From NCBI RefSeq assembly GCF_000344805.1, contig NC_020453.1:4249001-4313000 (forward strand): a stretch of 64,000 nucleotides of DNA. Direction: 5' to 3'. Shown here one piece after another: positions 25,380 through 35,156 of the stretch (its first letter is position 1; each line of letters opens with the position of its first letter). The position numbers and the translations under genes are program-made. The DNA is from Bradyrhizobium oligotrophicum S58 (GTDB lineage Bacteria; Pseudomonadota; Alphaproteobacteria; Rhizobiales; Xanthobacteraceae). A model generated the notes under the pieces. It was given only the letters and a program-made list of their open reading frames with translations, searched no databases and was not told the DNA's origin.

Positions 25380-26771
25380 ATGTCATATGCAACGACTTAT
25401 CCCTACACCGGCGAGGTCCTGGCGACCTTTCCCAGCGCGACCGATGCCGAGGTCGTCGCGGCCATCGATGCGGCGCATGCGGCCTTCCAGTCGTGGCGCG
25501 AGACCTCCTTCGCCGCGCGCGGCGCGATTCTGCAAAAGGCGGCAGACCTCCTGCGCGCCGACGTCGAGGGCTATGCAAAGCTCCTGACCCTTGAAATGGG
25601 CAAGCTGTTCACGGAGGCCAAGGCGGAGGTCGAGCTATCAGCCAAGATCTTCGAATATTACGTCCATCATGCAGAACGGCTGCTGCAGCCGCAAACACTG
25701 GAGGTGGCCGACCCGGCGGAAGGCGCGGCCATGATCGTGCACGATCCTCTCGGCATCATCCTCGCCATCGAGCCCTGGAATTTCCCCTACTACCAGATCG
25801 CCCGGATCATCGCTCCGCAGCTCTCCGCCGGCAACACCGTGCTTCTGAAACATGCCTCCAACGTGCCGCAGAGCGCCGCCGTGTTCGAGAAGCTCATGCG
25901 CGACGCCGGTCTGCCCAAGGGCGCCTTCACCAATCTCTATGCCACGCGCGCGCAGGTGGAGATGATCATCAGGGATCCCCGCGTTCACGGCGTGGCGCTC
26001 ACGGGCTCCGAGGATGCAGGCGCAATCGTCGCATCCCAGGCGGGGATGGCGCTCAAGAAGTCGACGATGGAGCTCGGCGGCGCCGACGCCTTCGTCGTGC
26101 TGGCGGATGCCGACATGGAAAAGACCGTCAACTGGGCCGTGTTCGGCCGTCACTGGAATGGCGGGCAGGTCTGCGTGTCGTCCAAGCGCATGATCGTGGT
26201 CGATGCGGTCTATGATCAGTTCCTCGATCGCTATCGCGAGGGCGTGGCCGGCCTCGTTGCCGGCGATCCCTTCGATCCCAAGACGACGCTCGCCCCGCTA
26301 TCCTCGCAGGGCGCCGCAGACGAGATCAGGGACAAGGTCCGCCGAGCCGTTGCCAATGGCGCCAAGGCCGAGCAGGTAGGCCCTCCGGTGCCGAACCACG
26401 GGGCCTTCGTGCAGCCGACCATCCTCACCGACATCGGCGAAGACAATCCGGCCCGTTACTGGGAATTCTTCGGTCCCATTTCCATGCTGTTCAGGGCCAA
26501 GGACGAGGCCGACGCGGTCCGCATCGCCAACGACTCGCCGTTCGGCCTTGGCGGTTCGGTCTTCACCACCGACGTCGCGCATGGAGTGGAGGTGGCGAAG
26601 AAGATCTCGACCGGCATGGTGTTCGTCAATCACCCGACCAAGGTCGAGGCCGACCTTCCCTTCGGCGGCGTTCGTCGCTCCGGCTATGGCCGGGAGCTGC
26701 TGGGCCTGGGATTGAAGGAGTTCGTCAACCACAAGCTCATCGACGTCGTCGATATCGACGCGCACTTCTGA
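25380..26771 (+). CDS. NAD(P)-dependent aldehyde dehydrogenase, succinate-semialdehyde dehydrogenase-like
   Basis: The 463-residue enzyme belongs to the ALDH superfamily. Catalytic residues are visible: Asn134 in PWNFPYYQ, Glu231 in ELGGADAFVV and the nucleophile Cys265 in NGGQVCVSSKR. TGS at 208-210 binds cofactor. The short form without an N-terminal extension and the overall wording resemble the Sad/GabD2-type succinate-semialdehyde dehydrogenases, but the substrate cannot be fixed from sequence alone. It is convergent with aroG, with a long hairpin between them. Confidence 0.88.
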   Translation: MSYATTYPYTGEVLATFPSATDAEVVAAIDAAHAAFQSWRETSFAARGAILQKAADLLRADVEGYAKLLTLEMGKLFTEAKAEVELSAKIFEYYVHHAERLLQPQTLEVADPAEGAAMIVHDPLGIILAIEPWNFPYYQIARIIAPQLSAGNTVLLKHASNVPQSAAVFEKLMRDAGLPKGAFTNLYATRAQVEMIIRDPRVHGVALTGSEDAGAIVASQAGMALKKSTMELGGADAFVVLADADMEKTVNWAVFGRHWNGGQVCVSSKRMIVVDAVYDQFLDRYREGVAGLVAGDPFDPKTTLAPLSSQGAADEIRDKVRRAVANGAKAEQVGPPVPNHGAFVQPTILTDIGEDNPARYWEFFGPISMLFRAKDEADAVRIANDSPFGLGGSVFTTDVAHGVEVAKKISTGMVFVNHPTKVEADLPFGGVRRSGYGRELLGLGLKEFVNHKLIDVVDIDAHF

Positions 26772-26793
26772 GGCGTTGCAACGTCGTTCAAGT

Positions 26794-26819
26794 GAGCGGC
26801 GCGCATGGGCGCGCCGCTC
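26794..26819. terminator. 11-bp perfect hairpin between convergent genes
   Basis: GAGCGGCGCGC (26794-26804) pairs perfectly with 26809-26819 across a four-base ATGG loop. It lies between the stops of the aldehyde dehydrogenase gene and aroG. There is no U-run on either side, so termination may be weak or factor-assisted, but the symmetry suits a two-way transcript end. Confidence 0.5.
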
Positions 26820-26833
26820 TACGGGGACGAGCG

Positions 26834-27919
<1,086 letters not shown>

Positions 27920-27956
27920 GGCGGGCTCCTGCGTGTCTTGATGTGCACCTGCCGGC

Positions 27957-27985
27957 AATAAAAAAGCCGCCAGGTCTGGCGGCTT
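27957..27985 (-). terminator. attenuator terminator of aroG
   Basis: On the minus strand AAGCCGCCA (27985-27977) pairs with TGGCGGCTT (27972-27964) across a GACC loop and is followed by TTTTTATT. This is a strong intrinsic terminator 38 bases before the aroG start, so transcription ends here unless the alternative structure forms. Its 5' arm (GCCGCCAG, 27983-27976) can instead pair with the leader segment GCTGGCGGC at 28040-28032. Confidence 0.85.
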
Positions 27986-28009
27986 GTTCGGATAGCTTGC
28001 TTCAATGTG

Positions 28010-28090
28010 TCAGATTGAGCGCGATCCTCCCGCCGCCAGCGAGCTGTCGTAGGTAAAGTACCAATAATAGCTGGTGGCGGCGTTGATCAT
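28010..28090 (-). CDS. aroG attenuator leader peptide (26 residues, aromatic-rich)
   Basis: A 27-codon frame on the minus strand starts with ATG at 28090 and stops with TGA at 28010. Residues 8-14 are Tyr-Tyr-Trp-Tyr-Phe-Thr-Tyr, that is six of seven aromatic and covering all three end products of the pathway. Codon block 4-7 encodes segment 1 (GCCGCCACCAGC, 28081-28070) and codons 17-20 encode segment 2 (28040-28032). Segment 2 can pair with segment 1 or with the 5' arm of the terminator. Ribosome stalling at the aromatic codons would mask segment 1 and free segment 2 to block the terminator. No Shine-Dalgarno is visible; the promoter position suggests leaderless translation. Confidence 0.85.
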   Translation of the reverse strand: MINAATSYYWYFTYDSSLAAGGSRSI

Positions 28091-28096
28091 GGAAGC

Positions 28097-28125
28097 TCTA
28101 TAGCGGCCGCGCGGCCGCTTGTCAT
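28097..28125 (-). promoter_or_regulatory. aroG leader promoter with palindromic spacer
   Basis: On the minus strand ATGACA (28125-28120) and TATAGA (28102-28097) are 17 bases apart, a good sigma70 promoter. Initiation would be expected near 28090, the A of the leader ATG. The spacer is almost entirely the perfect 18-base palindrome AGCGGCCGCGCGGCCGCT (28102-28119). The -35 lies inside another hairpin (CTTGTCAT at 28118-28125 with 28133-28140) that may also end the upstream HdeD transcript. Confidence 0.7.
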
Positions 28126-28150
28126 CCCGAAAATGACAAGCTCCGCGGCG

Positions 28151-28738
28151 TCAGGCATTCCGCGCCGCCAGCGCCATGCCGATCATGGACATGCCGCCGA
28201 ACAGCAGGTTGATGCCGACCAGGAGGCCAATCGCCCACATCGCCGTGCCCGGGAGCCCGGAAATGATGATGCCGGCGATCGCGATGTCGACGACGCCCGA
28301 GATCGCCAGCCACGACCAGCGTCCCGACAATTCGCGCCGGTGCTCCAGCGCGTACATGATGGTGGCGACACCCTCGGCGAGGAAATAGACGCCGATCACG
28401 ATGGTCAGGGTCACCGTGCCCTGGATCGGCTGCGCCACCAGGATGAAGCCGGCAATGATCGCGAGCACGGCCGACAGCAGCGACCACCAGAAGCCGGGCA
28501 TGCCGCGCGCCCAGAAGGTGAACGCGAGCCCGGCGATGCCCGAGATCAGGAACATCCAGCCGAGGAAGATGGTCACCGCGAGACTCGCAAGAGGCGTCAG
28601 GATCATCGCGAGCAGGCCGAGGACCGCGAGCAGGATGCCCTCGATCAAAAAGGCCTTCCAATGCGCGCGGACCGCCGCGCCCATTTCGGACTTGATGCGC
28701 TCGAGCTCGGGGGGGATCGTATCCTGAGGAAGGGTCAT
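28151..28738 (-). CDS. HdeD family membrane protein
   Basis: The 195-residue protein has about six hydrophobic helices arranged in pairs (DUF308/HdeD repeat), for example AFLIEGILLAVLGLLAMIL, AVTIFLGWMFLISGIAGLAF and TIVIGVYFLAEGVATIMYAL. HdeD is linked to acid resistance at high cell density in E. coli; in rhizobia its role is not established. The conserved GVYFLAEG is typical. It is upstream of aroG in the same direction but separated by the aroG promoter and attenuator. Confidence 0.9.
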   Translation of the reverse strand: MTLPQDTIPPELERIKSEMGAAVRAHWKAFLIEGILLAVLGLLAMILTPLASLAVTIFLGWMFLISGIAGLAFTFWARGMPGFWWSLLSAVLAIIAGFILVAQPIQGTVTLTIVIGVYFLAEGVATIMYALEHRRELSGRWSWLAISGVVDIAIAGIIISGLPGTAMWAIGLLVGINLLFGGMSMIGMALAARNA

Positions 28739-28929
28739 GGCGTCACTCCGGCAAGGTCACACGCTGCAAGGTCACACGCTGAATGCTGCGCTGCTTGCCC
28801 ACGCACATGGTGAGGCAACGCAGTCCGGACAAGCGTGCAACGCGCGTTTCGTTGCATTTGCCGAGATTGCCCTCGGTCGCAGGCCTCGGTGCTTTCGCGA
28901 GAAAGCCTCCTGCGCAGCAAGCGAGGCCC

Positions 28930-30420
28930 TCATACGGAGAACGTGATCGTCGGTCCGGGCGCGCTGATGCTTCGGATCGTCAGATCGGATGCTGTGCCGT
29001 CCCACCAGTTGCTGTTCGGCCTGGTCGTCGACGAGAAGACGCCGCCTTCGCCGTAGAGGTCGCCGGGGTCGCCGTCATTGACACCCATTTCGAGGTCAGC
29101 GGAGCCGTCAGCCTGGATCAGCGAGCATTCGTAATGGGAGGCGGGTGTCATCGCTTCGTTACTGTTGTTGCCGGCCTCGTCGACCTTCCAGATCGCGAGC
29201 CCGACGCTGGGCAGGCTCGCGTCGCGACCGGAGCGTTCGCGGTTTTCCAGGATGAAATATTGGGTTCTGTTGCGGCGAAACAGGCCGAACTCGTTCTTGC
29301 CCGCCGGCAACTGGCAGCTTCCCCCGGCCGCGAGCGGCGTCACCTTGGAGGACCAGCCCGCCGCATGTTTGAGATAGGCTCCGACCTGGGTCGGGTTCTT
29401 GGGGTCGACATTGGCGCCCGCACACATCAGGCAGTATGAGCCGACGCCGCGCGATTCATTGCCGTAGTCGTAGAGGTCGGGAAAATCGCAGATCATGTGG
29501 CCGTTCTCGTGACAGAACGTGCCGAGCGTCAGCTCGGAGGACATGTCGGTGATCTGGTAGTCGTTGGCGAACTTGCCGGGCGCAAGCTGAATGGGGGCCT
29601 GCAGGTGGAACGAATGCGGCCATAATCCCTGTGACCAATTGTTGACCCGCGTTCCCGCATAAAAGACGTTGATCGCATAGATGAACTTCTGATCGTCTGC
29701 CGAGAGGCGGCTGAAGTCGAAGCCGTTGTTCATGTGATGCGCCAGCGCTTCGAGGATGAGCTCGCGTGCACGCATCGGGTACTGGACGCTTTCGTCGGTG
29801 TAGTATGTCCGCGGCTTGCTGGCCTTGAACCAGGGCGCAACGATGTTGGTGTAGGTGAGCTTGCCGTCGGACACGTCGAAGAAATAGTCGCGGACCGACC
29901 CGTTGTTGCCGAAACCCCGATAGCCCTGCTGATTGCAGAAGTTGTCGACTCCGCTCTGGGGGATGACGGCCTGCTCGTCGTCGAACTCGACGAGCAGGCA
30001 GAGGCCGACGAAGGTCCCGACCGTCTGCCGTTGTGGCGGAGCCGGCGTGGCGCCATTGACGGCGTCCGCCAGCATGCGCAGGCGATGTTGGTCGCGGCGG
30101 ACCTGCCAACGCGATGGCGAGCGCGGAAGCCCCGGCGATACGTAGGCGCTGATCTGGTTGGGGGCGGGCGGCTTGAGACGCGGCTGAATTCCTGCCGAAA
30201 GGGGATTCATCGCGTCGGCGACGATTCCGCTCGGCGCAGGATGCTGCGTCACGTCCCTGCGGGCATATTCGAAATAGCCGGACGCCGGATTTCGCACGAC
30301 GGTAAAACCGCTGGACGTGGTGAACGTCGCCTGGTGCTGATTGCCCGTGCCGTAGACCTTGAGCTTGGTGCCGTCAGGCTGCGTGAAGATGAATTCGCGA
30401 TTTGCGAATGGCATCGACAT
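28930..30420 (-). CDS. M6 (immune inhibitor A-like) metalloprotease domain protein
   Basis: The 496-residue protein has the M6 zinc-binding motif His304-Glu305-Asn-Gly-His308 followed by DFPDLYD (312-318), the family signature. The region from about 135 to 410 is the protease; the C-terminal 80 residues look beta-rich (ECSLIQADGSADLEMGVNDGDPGD). The N-terminus (FANREFIFTQPDGTKLKVYGTG) resembles the propeptide start of related proteins. No signal peptide is visible, so export, if any, is non-classical. Start could be 30420 or 30414. It is divergent from a coiled-coil protein gene 145 bases away. Confidence 0.85.
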   Translation of the reverse strand: MSMPFANREFIFTQPDGTKLKVYGTGNQHQATFTTSSGFTVVRNPASGYFEYARRDVTQHPAPSGIVADAMNPLSAGIQPRLKPPAPNQISAYVSPGLPRSPSRWQVRRDQHRLRMLADAVNGATPAPPQRQTVGTFVGLCLLVEFDDEQAVIPQSGVDNFCNQQGYRGFGNNGSVRDYFFDVSDGKLTYTNIVAPWFKASKPRTYYTDESVQYPMRARELILEALAHHMNNGFDFSRLSADDQKFIYAINVFYAGTRVNNWSQGLWPHSFHLQAPIQLAPGKFANDYQITDMSSELTLGTFCHENGHMICDFPDLYDYGNESRGVGSYCLMCAGANVDPKNPTQVGAYLKHAAGWSSKVTPLAAGGSCQLPAGKNEFGLFRRNRTQYFILENRERSGRDASLPSVGLAIWKVDEAGNNSNEAMTPASHYECSLIQADGSADLEMGVNDGDPGDLYGEGGVFSSTTRPNSNWWDGTASDLTIRSISAPGPTITFSV

Positions 30421-30565
30421 TGCGGTCCTCCCAGATGCATTGCGGCGCTGGGCAAATCCATCACAGACTTTCCCTGATTACAACTGATAGTTGATTTTGC
30501 CGCATGCGGGCGGCACTATCCAGGCGCGTGAGAGACGCCGCGTACGCGTCAGGGAGGGGCCGGGG

Positions 30566-31879
30566 ATGAGCGCAGATGCAGCAGATCCAACTGCCGAACT
30601 GAAACAAAAGACCACTCAGGCGACCGCCGAGGCGGAGTTTGCAAAAGCGGAAACCGAGCGCCTCAAGGCGGAGAAGGCGCTGGCCGACGCAAGGAAGGCC
30701 GTCGACCCGATCATCGAGGCAAGCAAGGCCGAGAAGGAGCGCCTTGAAGGTCAGAAGGCTGCGGTGGATGCGAAGAAGGCCCTGTTGGACAGCACCAAGA
30801 GCGCTGACCAGGCCGCGGCGCAGGCTGCGATCGGCACTGTCGCCGCCAGCGGCATCGCTGGAGACCTGACTCTCAAGCCCGATGCCGGCAAGGGCGAGGC
30901 CACGCTGCTGGCCGCGCGCGCGATCTGCAAGGCTGCCGCGGCCGTGGCCGCGGAAATCAACGACAAGGCGGCCGGGAAGTGCATCGTCATCCGGCAGGGC
31001 TTCGAGCAGTTCGTCAATTATCGTCAGTTCGTCCTGCAACGGACATTGCTCGAGCGCGTCTTTGCGGCTGCGAACAGGGAAGCGGCGCGGCTGCAGGCCG
31101 ATGCCGATCGTGCCGTCGGCCAGACCAGACCGGCCGGCGCCGACGCCTTACCGGCGGCTGCCCCGATCCTGACGACCGCAGGTGTCGCGCTGGATGCCTT
31201 GGCCAAGCTCGGCAGCTACCTTTTGAGCAACGTCGAAGTTGGAACGATCGCGCTGTCGCCGGACGGCGATCAGCTGGTTGCAGCCGTCACTGAGGAGTTG
31301 CTGAAGAAGAACCTCGATGTCGTGCTCCCCAATCGCCGCCTTCCATCGACGGACGAACTCGGGGCGACGCTGAAAGTCGTGGAGGATCTTGTTGCACAGG
31401 CAGGTACGGCAGCGGATCGGCTCGCCGATACTGCGAAGACGACGGCTGACGCCGCCGCCAAGGAGTCTGACGATACCAGGAAGAAGGCCTTGCAGGCCGC
31501 AGCCAAGACCTATGAGGATGCTGCCGCAGTGCTGCGCAAGGCGATCACGAAGGCCGAGGAGTTCATCGCGTCGCTCGGCACGGCCGATGCGAAGGGTATC
31601 GTGCTGCTGAGCAAGATCGTGCAGGAAAAAGCGCAGTACGATCTGCTGTTGCAGAAGGATACATTGGTCTTGTCGCTCGACGTCCGCGCCAGCGTCGGAA
31701 GCTACTACACCCGGAAGAATCTCTGGAATTTCTTGAGTTCGTCGATCCCGTTCTTCGTCATGGGAGGCACGGTGATCACTTTCGATCTCAGCGATACGGC
31801 AGGCAAGGTGGTGGCGGCGGGTCTGGTTCCGGTCCACAGCGGTTTCGTCTCGGTCGACAGGGTCGGCGGCTACGTCTGA
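30566..31879 (+). CDS. Ala/Lys-rich coiled-coil protein, unknown function
   Basis: The 437-residue protein opens with a long heptad-like helix (about residues 8-85, rich in Ala, Lys and Glu), has a second helical block with many Asp/Ala/Lys around 280-345, and ends in a compact, beta-looking C-terminus (VLSLDVRASVGSYYTRKN, VITFDLSDTAGKVVAAGLVPV). No signal peptide or membrane helix is evident. A strong ribosome site GGGAGGGG precedes the ATG at 30566. I recognise no family. Its position opposite an M6 protease, and before a PrsW protease, suggests a shared accessory function. Confidence 0.7.
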   Translation: MSADAADPTAELKQKTTQATAEAEFAKAETERLKAEKALADARKAVDPIIEASKAEKERLEGQKAAVDAKKALLDSTKSADQAAAQAAIGTVAASGIAGDLTLKPDAGKGEATLLAARAICKAAAAVAAEINDKAAGKCIVIRQGFEQFVNYRQFVLQRTLLERVFAAANREAARLQADADRAVGQTRPAGADALPAAAPILTTAGVALDALAKLGSYLLSNVEVGTIALSPDGDQLVAAVTEELLKKNLDVVLPNRRLPSTDELGATLKVVEDLVAQAGTAADRLADTAKTTADAAAKESDDTRKKALQAAAKTYEDAAAVLRKAITKAEEFIASLGTADAKGIVLLSKIVQEKAQYDLLLQKDTLVLSLDVRASVGSYYTRKNLWNFLSSSIPFFVMGGTVITFDLSDTAGKVVAAGLVPVHSGFVSVDRVGGYV

Positions 31880-31934
31880 TCCTCCGAGCACCGGGCAGTC
31901 ACGGGGCGCGTCGACGTCCGGCGGCCATCCCAGC

Positions 31935-32963
31935 CTACGCCGTCGTCCGCATCCGGTTGCGGCCGAAAACGTAGATCGTCGTCGTGACGATCAACAGCGC
32001 GGTTCCGAGCAGGATGGCCGTAAGTCCCAGGGGGACCAGGACCCCGGCCACGTTGCGGTCGGGGTTGAGCAGCCAGTGCCGGACCGAGGTGAGGACGAAG
32101 CCGAGCCCGATGAAGCCGGCGGCGCCGCCGAGCAGCAGCAGCGCCCACATCCTGCGCAGCTGGCTCAGGCGGATGCGCGCGACCTCGGTGCGCGGCGCGT
32201 GGTGGTGGGCGACTTTCCGCACCAGGCGCACGGCAAGGCCGATCGAGGAAAACCCGATCAGCACGCTGGCCCCGCCGAGCCAAAGCCGCGCGGTCGGGTC
32301 GAGAGTGGAAGCGCGCTGCAGCATCAGCAGCGGATAATCGAACGCGGCATGCAGCACGACCGGCGCCGCCAGCACGAGCGCCCAGCTCGACATCCGTGCC
32401 CAGTCGCGATTGTGGCGGTTGGCGCCGAGCGCCGTTCCAGCACGGGCGATCGCGAGATAGGCGCCGGCGATGATCCCGAGCGCGCCGTGGAACGGCACCG
32501 TGAGCACGCTGCGCAGCACCGCCAGCGAGCGCCACATCTCGGCGTGCTGGACGAGATAAGCGAGGTTTTCGTAAGCCGCGAAGCCGAGCCCGACCGCCGC
32601 GCCATAGAACACCGTGTCCATGGCATTGCCGAGCTGCCGGCGCCGCGACGAGATCGCGGCGATGACGGCGATCTTGGCGATTTCTTCCGGCAGGGCGACG
32701 CTGAAGACGGCCCTCGCCAGCTGCGCCGCCCACGGATTTTCCAGCTGCAGCCCGACATGGTGGAACGGCGCCCTGACGATGCCGAGCAGCAGCACGCTGG
32801 CCGCTCCGAGCAGGAAGGCCGTCCAGATCTTCAGCGGCGGACCGGAATTGTCACCGGCTGCGACCACGAGCCAAAGGATGAGGAGCGCGGGCGCGATCGC
32901 GGCAGTGCCGATGACGGTCGGAATGGCTTCGAGCAGGTTCATTTGTGATGGCAGATAAGCCAT
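31935..32963 (-). CDS. PrsW family intramembrane metalloprotease
   Basis: The 342-residue protein has about eight to nine membrane helices and the PrsW motifs in order: PEEIAKIAV (EExxK) in one helix, GLGFAAYENLAYL (FxxxE), VPFHGALG and VLHAAFDYP (HxxxD). These residues form the predicted intramembrane zinc site. In Bacillus, PrsW cleaves an anti-sigma factor; in alphaproteobacteria the substrates are unknown. GGAG before the ATG at 32963 supports that start; 32942 is an alternative. It is convergent with the coiled-coil gene (55-base gap). Confidence 0.88.
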   Translation of the reverse strand: MAYLPSQMNLLEAIPTVIGTAAIAPALLILWLVVAAGDNSGPPLKIWTAFLLGAASVLLLGIVRAPFHHVGLQLENPWAAQLARAVFSVALPEEIAKIAVIAAISSRRRQLGNAMDTVFYGAAVGLGFAAYENLAYLVQHAEMWRSLAVLRSVLTVPFHGALGIIAGAYLAIARAGTALGANRHNRDWARMSSWALVLAAPVVLHAAFDYPLLMLQRASTLDPTARLWLGGASVLIGFSSIGLAVRLVRKVAHHHAPRTEVARIRLSQLRRMWALLLLGGAAGFIGLGFVLTSVRHWLLNPDRNVAGVLVPLGLTAILLGTALLIVTTTIYVFGRNRMRTTA

Positions 32964-33125
32964 GTTCTCCGATCATCCAATGCCGCAGGCGGCCGCGTTC
33001 TCCGCCCGTCGCGCATGCGGTGGATTTGACATCGGTCCATGGCCCGATAGCAAGATCGACGTGCGGGACGTGGCCGCCCGCCGCAACGGCCGTCAAGCCG
33101 TAGTCTCGCTCTACAGCCGGTAGGT

Positions 33126-33368
33126 TCAGCGGGTCCTGGTGGTTCTCGACCTGGTGCCGTCGCCGTCACGGACCTGCGAGTCCGGGCGGGGCTCGGCCGG
33201 CGTCGTCCAAGTGTCGGTTCGGGATGGTGTCGGCGCCTGGGCCGTCGTCGGCGTCTCCACGCAGCTCAATCGCGGCGTAGGATCGGCAACGCGCCGGCAT
33301 TCCAGCCCTTCGGCGAAGGCCGCCTGGCTGACTGCGCACGCAACGACGACAAGCAGAACAACTTTCAT
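33126..33368 (-). CDS. small periplasmic protein (80 residues), Thr/Pro/Arg-rich
   Basis: A signal peptide ([19 protein letters not shown], cut before EGLECR) precedes a short mature part with two Cys (LECRRV and LSCVET), which could form one disulfide, and a disordered Thr/Pro/Arg-rich tail. No family is recognised. The ATG at 33368 is chosen because it places the signal peptide first. It is divergent from hemA. Confidence 0.65.
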   Translation of the reverse strand: MKVVLLVVVACAVSQAAFAEGLECRRVADPTPRLSCVETPTTAQAPTPSRTDTWTTPAEPRPDSQVRDGDGTRSRTTRTR

Positions 33369-33660
33369 GGTGCCCCTCGGTGGCGGGCTCAGGCGCCCGT
33401 GATGCTGGCCTCGACTCGATCTCGTCGAATGGCGCTGCCCTGCCATGTTTCGCCCCGAAAGTGCGCAATTGTTTGGCCAATCTCGCCGTCATTCAAAATT
33501 TCTGGCCAAAACGAACGTGCAGCCATGCCCGTATACCCGCCATGCGGGATATTGCTGCGAGTGCACGGGCGGAGACGTGCGGTCCACACGGCAGATCTGA
33601 CCTGGATGGCCGTTCTCGCCATGGCGAGGGCCGCGTCGACAGCCATCGCTCCCTGCGCAG

Positions 33661-33674
33661 TTGCTCTGGATCAA
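33661..33674 (+). promoter_or_regulatory. FixK2/FNR-type box before hemA
   Basis: TTGCTCTGGATCAA fits TTG[A/C]-N6-[T/G]CAA. It lies 106 bases before the hemA start; with the usual -41.5 placement transcription would begin near 33709, giving a leader of about 70 bases. In Bradyrhizobium japonicum hemA is known to be activated under low oxygen through the FixLJ-FixK cascade, so the site is plausible. The rest of 33369-33779 shows no gene. Confidence 0.7.
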
Positions 33675-33779
33675 CGTATGGCTCGCCGAAGTGGGGTTTG
33701 GTCCAATCGCGAGAGAGCCTCCAAGGGCTCGCCGGAACCCTGGCTTAACGCCGCCGGGCAGGGGAAGGACGATCAGGTG

Positions 33780-35009
33780 ATGAACTACGACAGCTATTTC
33801 GACCGCGCGCTCGACCAGTTGCACCAGGAACGCCGCTACCGCGTGTTCGCCGATCTCGAGCGGCTCGCCGGCCGGTTCCCGCGCGCGATCTGGCATTCGC
33901 CTGATGGTCCGAAGGACGTCGTGATCTGGTGCTCCAACGACTATCTCGGCATGGGCCAGCATCCGAAGGTGATCGGCGCCATGGTCGACGTGGCGGCACG
34001 CATGGGCACCGGCGCCGGCGGCACCCGCAACATCGCCGGCACCAACCACCCGCTGATCGAGCTCGAGCGCGAGCTCGCCGATCTCCACGGCAAGCAGGCG
34101 GCCCTGGTGTTCACCTCGGGCTATGTCTCCAACGAGACCGGCATCTCGACCATTGCCAAGCTGCTGCCGAACTGCCTGTTGCTGTCGGATGCGCTGAACC
34201 ACAATTCCATGATCGAGGGCGTCCGCAAGGCCGGCACCGAAAAGCAGGTCTGGCGCCACAACGACCTCGATCATCTCGAACAGCTGCTGCGCGCGGCCGA
34301 TCCGGACCGTCCGAAGCTGATCGTGTGCGAGAGCCTGTACTCGATGGACGGCGACGTCGCGCCCTTGCATCGCATCTGCGATCTCGCCGAGCGTTATGGT
34401 GCGCTGACCTATGTCGATGAGGTCCACGCCGTCGGCATGTACGGCCCGCGCGGCGGCGGCATCGCCGAGCGCGACGGCGTGATGGCCCGCATCGACATCC
34501 TCGAGGGCACGCTCGCGAAAGCCTTCGGCTGCCTCGGCGGCTACATCGCCGCGAATGCCAATCTGATCGACGCTGTCAGGTCCTACGCACCAGGCTTCAT
34601 CTTCACCACGGCATTGCCGCCGCCGGTGTGCGCCGCCGCGACCGCAGCGATCCGCCACCTCAAGACCTCGCAATGGGAACGCGACCGCCACCAGGACCGC
34701 GCCGCGCGGCTGAAGGCGGTGCTGAACGCCTCCGGCCTGCCGGTGATGCCCTCCGACACCCATATCGTGCCGGTCCATGTCGGCGATGCCGAGAAGTGCA
34801 AGGCGGCCTCCGACCTGCTGCTGGCCGAGCACGGTATCTACATCCAGCCGATCAACTACCCAACCGTGCCGCGCGGCCTCGAGCGGCTGCGGATCACGCC
34901 GTCGCCGTACCATGATGACGGCCTGATCGATGCGCTGGCCGAGGCGCTGGTGGACGTCTGGGACCGGCTCGGCCTGTCCCGCGCGCCGCAGGCGCTGGCG
35001 GCGGAGTAG
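33780..35009 (+). CDS. hemA: 5-aminolevulinate synthase
   Basis: The 409-residue PLP enzyme joins glycine and succinyl-CoA to 5-aminolevulinate, the first step of heme (and, where present, bacteriochlorophyll) synthesis by the C4 route. The Schiff-base lysine is Lys247 in [14 protein letters not shown]. Other family marks are [35 protein letters not shown] and the cofactor-binding YVDEVHAVG. Length matches rhizobial HemA exactly. The ATG at 33780 follows GGGGAAGG. A FixK2-type box lies upstream, and a hemerythrin gene with its own box follows. Confidence 0.97.
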   Translation: MNYDSYFDRALDQLHQERRYRVFADLERLAGRFPRAIWHSPDGPKDVVIWCSNDYLGMGQHPKVIGAMVDVAARMGTGAGGTRNIAGTNHPLIELERELADLHGKQAALVFTSGYVSNETGISTIAKLLPNCLLLSDALNHNSMIEGVRKAGTEKQVWRHNDLDHLEQLLRAADPDRPKLIVCESLYSMDGDVAPLHRICDLAERYGALTYVDEVHAVGMYGPRGGGIAERDGVMARIDILEGTLAKAFGCLGGYIAANANLIDAVRSYAPGFIFTTALPPPVCAAATAAIRHLKTSQWERDRHQDRAARLKAVLNASGLPVMPSDTHIVPVHVGDAEKCKAASDLLLAEHGIYIQPINYPTVPRGLERLRITPSPYHDDGLIDALAEALVDVWDRLGLSRAPQALAAE

Positions 35010-35052
35010 GGCCTCCGCGCGTCCCGCTGACCTGTCAGTTGGCCCTGTCAGT

Positions 35053-35066
35053 TTGATCTGCCGCAA
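35053..35066 (+). promoter_or_regulatory. FixK2/FNR-type box before the hemerythrin gene
   Basis: TTGATCTGCCGCAA fits TTG[A/C]-N6-[T/G]CAA. It lies 91 bases before the hemerythrin start and 44 bases after hemA; expected initiation is near 35101. One half-site is a full TTGAT, the other is CGCAA. Confidence 0.6.
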
Positions 35067-35156
35067 TGCCGCCCGCGGCGGCGCGGGCGTAGTCTCTTGT
35101 CATGAGGGAATTTGCCGGTTCGGCAGCACCCGGCCCGGCGCACAGGCGAGGCGGCC

